Of a stretch of DNA of 64,000 nt, positions 57,990 through 64,000 are shown one piece after another. The number at the start of each line of letters is the position of its first letter. Within the stretch, counting starts at the first letter, position 1. Source of the DNA: Haliotispira sp965263485 (lineage in GTDB: Bacteria; Spirochaetota; Spirochaetia; SP-2023); assembly GCA_965263485.1 (NCBI GenBank), contig CBDHHO010000004.1:806001-870000 (forward strand), written 5' to 3'. The position numbers and the translations under genes were made by a program. The notes beneath the pieces are model-generated. The model was not told where the DNA came from. It searched no databases and saw only the letters and a program-made list of their open reading frames with translations.

Positions 57990-59126
57990 TCAATCAATTT
58001 TATATGCAACGATTCTCGCTTCAAAATGAAATTCAGCCCTTCCTTTCATCTTGGCCGATAGCTTACTTGTCAGCAACTGTCCCGCCGAAATATCGGCGAT
58101 GATAGTCTTGGACGAGGCCGCGTCCAAATTCGATCCGAAATTCTTCCCAGTACCCCAGTCGGCAGCATTGGAGCCCATAAGGAACAGATATGGGTTATAA
58201 AACCTTACACACCAATAATCAACCATTGCATCTGGGGAATAGCGCTTATCGGAAAAGGCTCGTACCATGCAGATTAACATGTATTTCCCGGAAACGGGAA
58301 TTTTTAGGACTTGATACGGGCTACTATGCACCTCTCCTAAGTTCCCGCTGCCGTTCATAACGATTTTATCGCTAAAACTTCCCACGTAATACACGGGCTT
58401 TCTTGATTCAGCGACAATTCGGTCTTTATCCCACAGCTGCGTCCATGGGAAATTACTCACATCCGGGCCGGCCGTCTTCGGGGCGACTTTCAGGTATATG
58501 TACGGCTTTTCATCACTAGGATAGACCGTCATTTGCATTTCTACAGCGTCCGGAAGGACTTTGATCGTCCAGATGCTGCCGGGGTTGCGCGGCCCGGTGG
58601 AGGGATGGTTCAAGACGTAAACTTTGCCGTTGTTGTCCCACCACTGCGCCCCAAGCGTTGTCTCTAAGCTGTTCCAATGGTTCAAATCGGGTGCATCACC
58701 TGGGAACTCGGGCATAACGGCGTCAATTGTCTGTACCCACTCGCTCCCCACCCCCGGCTTGTTGGCGGAAGTTGCCGTGTGGGTGCTGCTGCAGTGGTAC
58801 TGGGTGCCGTTGTGAAGGACGATCCGTCCCTCTGTATAAACCCCGCCGGGCATCCAGTAAGGGCTGATCGCGCTTGCAAGCTGCGCCACCGTAGTGCCAT
58901 CACCCAGGGCCCCCTGGCCGCGGGCATTGAAAACCCGCCCCAAAAAGCGATTCACCTTATTCAACCAATTCAAAGGCGGGTAACTGGGCGGAGAATTCGG
59001 ATCGCTTGGCCCCCCAACCAGATCTCCCAGCTGGTTCGTTCCCGGATAGCTCACCGACTGCCCGTCAAAAACCAGCGTCCGGTTCGTCTCGATCAACCGC
59101 GTATCGAGATCTCTTGTATCACTCAT
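57990..59126 (-). CDS. Phage tail fibre protein
   Basis: 378 residues. The N-terminal part anchors to the baseplate (FDGQSVSYPGTNQLGD; PPLNWLNKVNRFLGRVFN). A carbohydrate-binding-like module of the CBM5/12 type follows (GVYTEGRIVLHNGTQYHCSS, HTATSANKPG). The C-terminal half is beta-rich and unique (YIYLKVAPKTAGPDVSNF; YMLICMVRAFSDKRYSP) and should determine host receptor binding. Position immediately after the gp48-type gene fits Mu-like phages. Confidence 0.75.
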   Translation of the reverse strand: MSDTRDLDTRLIETNRTLVFDGQSVSYPGTNQLGDLVGGPSDPNSPPSYPPLNWLNKVNRFLGRVFNARGQGALGDGTTVAQLASAISPYWMPGGVYTEGRIVLHNGTQYHCSSTHTATSANKPGVGSEWVQTIDAVMPEFPGDAPDLNHWNSLETTLGAQWWDNNGKVYVLNHPSTGPRNPGSIWTIKVLPDAVEMQMTVYPSDEKPYIYLKVAPKTAGPDVSNFPWTQLWDKDRIVAESRKPVYYVGSFSDKIVMNGSGNLGEVHSSPYQVLKIPVSGKYMLICMVRAFSDKRYSPDAMVDYWCVRFYNPYLFLMGSNAADWGTGKNFGSNLDAASSKTIIADISAGQLLTSKLSAKMKGRAEFHFEARIVAYKID

Positions 59127-59135
59127 ATCTACTCC

Positions 59136-59795
59136 TTACGCCGTAAAGCGCAGCTCGACAATTTTATAGATCGGCAAGGCTGCTTCCAACTCTTGCCTCA
59201 GCTTCACAGGGACTAGCGGAAAGTAGGCCTCAATAGTAAACGGCAAAAACAACGGTGCGCTCATCGTGCTGCCCATCGTAAAACTTGCATCCATGCCCGC
59301 AGGCCGTACTTGCTTGCCGTTGGCATTGATGATCAAATGCACAACGTTATTGCCTCGCCCATCTGCCAAGACATCTGCCATGGTAGCGGCTGTCGTCCAC
59401 GCCTTTAGCGGGAAGCTCTTCCTACTTAATTTATAGCCGTAGCTAGCTGCGATGCTTGCCAGCGTTTCCCACGTAGGCAATATACCGCTGCGCCAGCGGC
59501 GCAGAGCCTCTTGACGTTGGACAAGGGTCTTTTTTGCGCCATCCAGCCCGGCCAGCATCTCCCATTGGGCCAAGGTCTCTACTGCCCGATGCGGGAGACC
59601 TTCTTTTAAACTATTGGCTACTTGATCGTTTTCCGTTTTAAAACTTGCCGCTTGCAACATAAGCTCTCGCACCAAGTCGCTCTCCGGTTCGGCTAATTGC
59701 TCATCCCAGTACGGACCTTTGGGTAGCAAAGCCACCAAGGCATCAAAGTATTGGCCTGCACTATAGTGCCTTTCAAATTCTAGAGCACTTGCCAC
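59136..59795 (-). CDS. Mu gp48-like tail protein (YmfQ/DUF2313)
   Basis: 219 residues; baseplate-periphery protein of contractile tails. Family features: YFDALVALLPKGPYWDEQ, RRWRSGILPTWETLASIAAS, GNNVVHLIINANG and the C-terminal LEAALPIYKIVELRF. Overlaps the upstream gp47 gene by 16 bases, as in Mu-like tail operons. Confidence 0.88.
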   Translation of the reverse strand: MASALEFERHYSAGQYFDALVALLPKGPYWDEQLAEPESDLVRELMLQAASFKTENDQVANSLKEGLPHRAVETLAQWEMLAGLDGAKKTLVQRQEALRRWRSGILPTWETLASIAASYGYKLSRKSFPLKAWTTAATMADVLADGRGNNVVHLIINANGKQVRPAGMDASFTMGSTMSAPLFLPFTIEAYFPLVPVKLRQELEAALPIYKIVELRFTA

Positions 59796-60826
59796 GTGAT
59801 TGTCCCCTGGGTGGGCAGCTCAAACTTGCTAAAGCTTATCGGGTTGCTCAATAGCCTCAATTGCGCTTGCTTGAGCCCAAACTCGACCACCATGCGCAGC
59901 TGCGCTTCGGTATAACTGCCGCCCGGCTTGGCTGCCGTCTGCCAAAACAGCCGCAGCCTCTCTTCTATAGCAGCGCGGTTAGCCGCCGTGTCTTCTGGCG
60001 ATAAGAGTTTGATAACCATCGCCACAGGCTTGATGCTTGGGCTGCGCACATCCACCATCTGGATGGGTGCAACACGGCTCAGATAATCTTTCACCGCCTG
60101 TAGGTTTTGCACCGGAGCCACGCTGGTCGATTGACTGCCGCTGACCACCTGCACCAACACCGCCCCGCTGCTGTTGAAATTGGCAAATTCCCAGGCCTTA
60201 CTCACTTCGGGGCTGCTGTCCACCGCCCAGGCCGTATAATCACCCGAGCGTCCAATGCGAACGCCTTGTCGCTCGTAGGCTATGATCCGAGCCCGGTAGG
60301 TGGTATCGTCTTCGGTATCCACGCCCCCGCCAATGCCGCTTGCGGCAACCGTTGCCGTGGCATCCAATCCCGCAGGACGGCTGCTCGCCAGTGCCAGCTC
60401 TTCGCCTGCTGCCAGATTGCCCGCGCTGCCGGTCTTCTGGGCCAGTACCCGCCCGACATACTGCCCTCCCGAGACCACCCCAGAGGTAAGCAGACCGTAG
60501 AGCTGCCCGCCGCGATGTTTCCACAGGCTGCCCGAGGGAATCGCCGTGCCGTCCACCCCGCTAAAAACCACCTCCCCCACAGCGTAAGTCGGATCCAGCG
60601 GCGGCACCCGGTCGCGCCAGTGCTCGCGCAGGATTTCTCCGGAGGCCGTGTCCGGGAAAATCTCCCGCAGCAGGGTCTCAATATTCGCCTGCGTCAGATA
60701 ACGCCCACCGGCCCGCACTCCGGCCAGCACCTTCAGCAGGCTGTGGCGTGGGGTATTGGCCAGCGGAGAGTAGGCCGCCAGGGTCTTCTGCTCTTCGGCC
60801 CGTATCAGTTCATCTAAACTTGCCAT
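59780..60826 (-). CDS. Mu gp47-like baseplate J protein
   Basis: 348 residues; baseplate wedge of a contractile tail. Baseplate_J features: GGRYLTQANIETLLREIFPD, YAVGEVVFSGVDGTAIPSGS, GSAGNLAAGEELALAS, GGGVDTEDDTTYRARIIAY and GRSGDYTAWAVDSSPEVSKA. Overlaps the gp46 gene by 13 bases and the gp48 gene by 16. Confidence 0.92.
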   Translation of the reverse strand: MASLDELIRAEEQKTLAAYSPLANTPRHSLLKVLAGVRAGGRYLTQANIETLLREIFPDTASGEILREHWRDRVPPLDPTYAVGEVVFSGVDGTAIPSGSLWKHRGGQLYGLLTSGVVSGGQYVGRVLAQKTGSAGNLAAGEELALASSRPAGLDATATVAASGIGGGVDTEDDTTYRARIIAYERQGVRIGRSGDYTAWAVDSSPEVSKAWEFANFNSSGAVLVQVVSGSQSTSVAPVQNLQAVKDYLSRVAPIQMVDVRSPSIKPVAMVIKLLSPEDTAANRAAIEERLRLFWQTAAKPGGSYTEAQLRMVVEFGLKQAQLRLLSNPISFSKFELPTQGTITWQVL

Positions 60827-61119
60827 ATGGCCTCCAACAGCTCGGTCTCGCCTCCGGGCCGGGTAACTTCAATCCTGTAAGCGATGCCGCCCCGCCCCCG
60901 GCGTTCGGTCTCCACCCGGATTCCGGCGGCCAGTGCGTCATCGAGGAGCCATTGCAGGGCTGCGATACAGTAGCTCTGAAACAGCGCAGGCGTGCGGGAA
61001 TCCACCTTCTCAATGCGGTAGATCTGCGAGCCGAAGGCGGGGTCGGCCCACCAAGAGCCCTTGTGCGTGCCGAGGCTCATTTGCACTAAGTCGCTGATGG
61101 ACTGCTTATCGAAGGTCAT
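60814..61119 (-). CDS. Mu gp46-like baseplate protein
   Basis: 101 residues; GPW/gp25-like baseplate component. Typical sequence: MSLGTHKGSWWADPAFGSQI, YRIEKVDSRTPALFQSY and the terminal strands RGGIAYRIEVTRPGGETELL. ATG at 61119 overlaps the upstream gene's stop by 4 bases. Confidence 0.87.
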   Translation of the reverse strand: MTFDKQSISDLVQMSLGTHKGSWWADPAFGSQIYRIEKVDSRTPALFQSYCIAALQWLLDDALAAGIRVETERRGRGGIAYRIEVTRPGGETELLEAIWQV

Positions 61120-62063
61120 TTGACGACTTCCATCACATAGTTATAGTCATCTTTTCGTTTCAAACTGGCAAACTCCGCCTCACTGGGGAACCCCAAGGCC
61201 CCTTCGCGGCCCAAAGCCTTGTTGACTGCATTCATATCAACACCGTGGTAGGCGGCGATGCCGTACTTGAGGGCATCTTCTGCGCTGCGCCCCTCGCTGA
61301 TTCTATCTCCGGCCCTATGGCACTTCTTCAGCAAGGCCGCCGCAATCATAAAATTCTCCAGCACCTTGACGTTCTGCTTGTCCATCGGGTTGTACTTTAC
61401 GCTGATGTCATTCAGCTTATAGCTACTCATGGCAAGCTGCATGCGAGTTTTGAGTTTGATTTCCTGCATAACCTTGTCCAGATACTGCGGGAAGTAGGCC
61501 CCATAAGCCGCTACTGCTTGATCCCAAGCCCCTTGGCTGATCTGGCCGCGGCCTACTGAACTATTAATATCACGGGTGGGATTCTTGGGATTACCGATGG
61601 CCCCCAAAACACCATAGGCCCCTTCGACAAGCACGATGCCAAGCCCTGCCCCTGCCAAGGCAAGCCAACCCGCAAGTGAGCCCAGAGTAATCCCGATTCC
61701 GAATTTGGCAGCGACAGTGCCTATGCCAGCACCAAGACCAGCACCAAGACCAGCACCAAGACCAGCACCAAGACCAGCACCTCCTGCGGCGACCCAGCCC
61801 GCATCATCCATTTCGGCGATGCCTTTGACCGGCAGGCTCATGGCAAACAAAGCCCTGCCCCAAGCATTGGGAATGCTGGGGAAATCATCGTTCCATTCCC
61901 AATCCGCAGCTTCGGCATCGATAATGCCCTGAATCAAAGCGGGCTTTATCAAAGCCTTTAACTCTTCTGGCAAAGGCGCTTGGGGCAAAAGGACTTCCAT
62001 GGCCAGTTCTTGCAGCCTGGCATCGCTGATGCTTGCCTTAATCTCACCTTTAAATATATTCAT
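61116..62063 (-). CDS. Tail-locus protein with Gly zipper and lysozyme-like region
   Basis: 315 residues, not a standard Mu baseplate gene, inserted between gp45 and gp46. The N-terminal about 90 residues are helical. Next comes a hydrophobic Gly/Ala segment coded by a 12-bp repeat (GAGLGAGLGAGLGAGLGAGI), continuing into GSLAGWLALAGAGLGIVLV, which could span or disturb a membrane. After it, SSVGRGQISQGAWDQA and DALKYGIAAYHGVD resemble the GLMQI and ALAAYNAG motifs of lytic transglycosylases. I infer a tail-associated peptidoglycan-degrading or membrane-penetrating protein; the catalytic Glu is not certain. Confidence 0.6.
   Translation of the reverse strand: MNIFKGEIKASISDARLQELAMEVLLPQAPLPEELKALIKPALIQGIIDAEAADWEWNDDFPSIPNAWGRALFAMSLPVKGIAEMDDAGWVAAGGAGLGAGLGAGLGAGLGAGIGTVAAKFGIGITLGSLAGWLALAGAGLGIVLVEGAYGVLGAIGNPKNPTRDINSSVGRGQISQGAWDQAVAAYGAYFPQYLDKVMQEIKLKTRMQLAMSSYKLNDISVKYNPMDKQNVKVLENFMIAAALLKKCHRAGDRISEGRSAEDALKYGIAAYHGVDMNAVNKALGREGALGFPSEAEFASLKRKDDYNYVMEVVK
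61726..61781. repeat. 12-bp tandem repeat coding Gly-Ala-Gly-Leu
   Basis: CCAGCACCAAGA (plus strand) in four perfect copies and a partial fifth. It is in frame, so copy-number change would lengthen or shorten the Gly zipper without breaking the gene. Confidence 0.95.
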
Positions 62064-62075
62064 TTCTTTAAGCTC

Positions 62076-62753
62076 CTATGTTTCTAATTCAAAAATACCA
62101 ACGGTGTCACTACTTTGGTCGCCGAGAGTGGAGCCCTCTTGGTCGCCGGAGGCTTGAGACTCTTGTCCCGATCCGGCCACAGCATTGCCATCTGAGCCTG
62201 TTGAAGAGCCTGCTCCGTGCAAGACCTTATCGCTTTCCACCTGCGAATAGTCCGGTAGCTGCAAGGTTCCGAGCGCAGCCAATAAAGCGGCTTGAAACGC
62301 ACTGGGGCTGCCGTTGCCCGGCTCGTTGACCGGCGTTTGTAATTTCTCCTGCAATTTCTGCAATATCTTGGTTACTTTATCCAGCTGGCTTTGCAGCTCT
62401 TCCCATTTGAGCAGGCCGCCATTGCCGGTGCCGTTCAATTCCAGCGTGCCGTCTTTGCGCAGCACAACCTCATTGCCGTATTCGCTGTAAATGGCCACTT
62501 CCCCGTCTTCCAGCTCCGGCAGGCCTTCCTCGCTTCCGAGGGCCAGCAGCACCGGGCTGCGGCTGTCGCCGCCGACAAAAAGGCACACGCCTTTACCGGC
62601 CTTCGGCTTGCTGCCCAGTCCGTAGGGCTTCAGCTCTTTGAGCTGGTAGACTTTGCCGTAGCTGGTTTGGATTTCGACTTCTTCGTCTTTGCGGCGGCTC
62701 AGGCGCACTTTGACCAGCACGTTGCGCAGCCGCGAGAGTACATCACTGAGCAA
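62076..62753 (-). CDS. Mu gp45-like baseplate spike protein
   Basis: 225 residues; gpV/gp45-type central spike. Features: VEIQTSYGKVYQLKELKPYG, KGVCLFVGGDSRSPVLLALG, EVAIYSEYGNEVVLRKDGTL. The C-terminal about 60 residues are Ser/Gly/Gln/Asp-rich low complexity instead of a normal metal-binding spike tip. Overlaps gp44 by 11 bases. Confidence 0.87.
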   Translation of the reverse strand: MLSDVLSRLRNVLVKVRLSRRKDEEVEIQTSYGKVYQLKELKPYGLGSKPKAGKGVCLFVGGDSRSPVLLALGSEEGLPELEDGEVAIYSEYGNEVVLRKDGTLELNGTGNGGLLKWEELQSQLDKVTKILQKLQEKLQTPVNEPGNGSPSAFQAALLAALGTLQLPDYSQVESDKVLHGAGSSTGSDGNAVAGSGQESQASGDQEGSTLGDQSSDTVGIFELET

Positions 62754-63783
62754 GGTAGTTCTCCCTATCTTTTAACGTTACGTTGCAGCTGATCTTGTCC
62801 GACTCCACGCTGTACTCCACCGCCGTTGTGAGCAGGTACTTCTTGTCAAAGCCATAGTCGGGCAGGTCGACCAGCGTGTAGAAATTCACGCCCCAAAAAA
62901 TCTCAAAGCCGAAGAGTTTCTTCTTTTTTTCAGCTGTCATATCGCTTACTGCAACACGCTGTTTCACAACGTCCAGCTTTTGCTCATCCAGGCCCCATCC
63001 GGGCAGCTTCACCTGCAGTTCAACCCCGCGCCTGCGCCTCATTTGAACAATGGCCCAGCGGCGTAAATCCTGCTCGCTCATCGTGGAGTCGCTCATATTC
63101 AAGGTCAGTGTGCGCGGTCTGCGGCAAGTCGCATCGGTGGCCTTACCTTTCCCATTTTCTCCGATAACCACATAGTGGCGAAATTGTTCCCGCCCGATCT
63201 CGCGCTTGTTCACCTCTTCTATGTTTTGGGTCTGCTGCAGAACAAAACCTTCCGGTCTGGCCCTCCCGGATACTCGGTCCAGGTACAAACCTCCGACTTG
63301 ACTGCTGTAAAAAAGGCACTGCTGAGCGACAGCCTGAGACACCAGTTTTTGCCAGACACTTTCATTCTCCCACTCAAAAGACTCGATCAAATCCGTCTTT
63401 CCGGCCCAGTTTTTAAAGGGGATCTTAAAATCGCCACAAATGCGCTGACACAGCTGGCTGAGCGTCAACTGACTGAACTGTCCGCTGTAACTGCTGTCAA
63501 TTAAATTGCGGGCCTGACTGCGTCCCAGTATTCGATAGCTCTTACTCTGGGCGTTCAGCAGGCGGTCAATATCATCAATTTCTACAGTAGTCACCAGGCG
63601 AGGCACCCCACCAAGGGTATACCTAACTTCCAGAATATCATGTTTGTGAACATTCCAAGCCACGTTTTCGCTGACATCCATTTCCAAACTGTGACAGATA
63701 TCGTCCAGACTGATTCTCACGTTCAAACGCTGGAAGCTGGCGTACTGCTTCCCGTTCACTCTCACTTCGACCAACTCAGACAT
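62743..63783 (-). CDS. Mu gp44-like tail/baseplate hub protein (gpP/gpD type)
   Basis: 346 residues; hub protein around the tail tip. Features: MSELVEVRVNGKQYASFQRL, SLEMDVSENVAWNVHKHDIL, LGRSQARNLIDSSYSGQFSQ, ESVWQKLVSQAVAQQCLFYS and VYSVE-like C-terminal strands. Overlaps the upstream DNA-circularisation gene by 8 bases. Confidence 0.88.
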   Translation of the reverse strand: MSELVEVRVNGKQYASFQRLNVRISLDDICHSLEMDVSENVAWNVHKHDILEVRYTLGGVPRLVTTVEIDDIDRLLNAQSKSYRILGRSQARNLIDSSYSGQFSQLTLSQLCQRICGDFKIPFKNWAGKTDLIESFEWENESVWQKLVSQAVAQQCLFYSSQVGGLYLDRVSGRARPEGFVLQQTQNIEEVNKREIGREQFRHYVVIGENGKGKATDATCRRPRTLTLNMSDSTMSEQDLRRWAIVQMRRRRGVELQVKLPGWGLDEQKLDVVKQRVAVSDMTAEKKKKLFGFEIFWGVNFYTLVDLPDYGFDKKYLLTTAVEYSVESDKISCNVTLKDRENYLAQ

Positions 63784-64000
63784 ACAGCAGCTCCCCGCCC
63801 ATAAACCAGGTGTTTGCCGGTCTATTCATCCGGCGCAGCAGGGGTTCTTCGCTGCCTAGTTCGTGCGCCAGCGCAATGCTGGGCAGCGGCTTCCATATCT
63901 CCGTCCGGCGTTCGGAGGCCAGCTCAAACCAACCCTTGTCCCGCAGCTCTTCGCGCAGGGCCAGGCGCAGGGTTTCCAATGCTTCCAGCTGCTCCGCACC
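63776..64000 (-). CDS. Mu gp43-like DNA circularisation protein (partial)
   Basis: Only the C-terminal 74 residues are in the window; the frame is open to the right edge. The ending IALAHELGSEEPLLRRMNRP plus ANTWFMGGELLYV matches the C-terminus of the DNA-circulation/gp43 family (Asn-rich loop, Pro, then GGELxV). Order gp43-gp44-gp45-gp46-gp47-gp48 is that of Mu-like tails, so tape-measure, sheath and tube genes should follow beyond 64000. Confidence 0.75.
   Translation of the reverse strand, partial: GAEQLEALETLRLALREELRDKGWFELASERRTEIWKPLPSIALAHELGSEEPLLRRMNRPANTWFMGGELLYV

Noticed and set aside
1..64000. tRNA, rRNA or CRISPR loci
   Set aside because: I scanned the intergenic regions by eye and found no cloverleaf with TTCRA/CCA, rRNA signature or repeat-spacer array.

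Overview
The window is a bacterial chromosome segment that looks like a spirochaete of the Treponema group. The reasons are an outer-membrane cell with many Cys-lipoproteins, a POTRA/beta-barrel protein and an OmpA protein, the order rpsF-ssb-rpsR-rplI-dnaB, a four-subunit 2-oxoacid:ferredoxin oxidoreductase, and many sugar ABC operons with TTG/GTG starts. This placement is inference; there is no rRNA to test it. Most of the window is GC-rich, with AT-rich islands at about 9.57-11.2 kb, 33.8-39.9 kb and 44.8-46.3 kb that look acquired.

Layout. 1-7 kb: an edge-truncated peptidase-like/beta-propeller protein, manA, a YaiI-family protein and the oxidoreductase operon. 7-9.4 kb: rpsF, ssb, rpsR and a frameshifted rplI. 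9.4-13.2 kb: an AT-rich island with a broken peptide-type ABC exporter, repeats, and a lipoprotein gene put out of frame by a heptanucleotide repeat. 13.3-28.8 kb: housekeeping genes (dnaB, exonuclease III, POTRA protein, glnS, trpG/pabA-like, rmuC, rnc, mtnN) mixed with lipoproteins and two unknown proteins. 28.8-39.9 kb: an L-rhamnose locus (DeoR regulator, rhaB, remnant rhaA, fused aldolase/dehydrogenase, ABC importer) ending in a fatty-acid desaturase. 40.1-43.3 kb, minus strand: OmpA protein, ung and an EEP-family phosphodiesterase. 44.1-48 kb: DeoR regulator, pentulose/hexulose-phosphate 3-epimerase, SIS isomerase and a mannitol-type PTS EIICB. 48.4-56.5 kb: LacI regulator, ribose-type ABC importer, D-allulose 3-epimerase and FGGY kinase, a complete ketose operon. 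56.8-64 kb, minus strand: Mu-like contractile-tail baseplate and fibre genes that continue off the right edge.

The outstanding feature is a family of small mobile elements (about 87-244 bp), with more than a dozen copies or fragments between genes. They have inverted ends close to GGGRACCTCTAAAAATTC, swap internal modules and orientation, and nest in one another. Four copies have exact 4-bp target duplications (TTAT, TATA, TTTA, TTGA). One insertion has its matching empty site in a paralogous leader inside this window. Their ends often lie against or supply the stop codon of the neighbouring gene. A back-to-back pair makes a 19-bp hairpin just upstream of the RNase III gene. No transposase is visible in the window.
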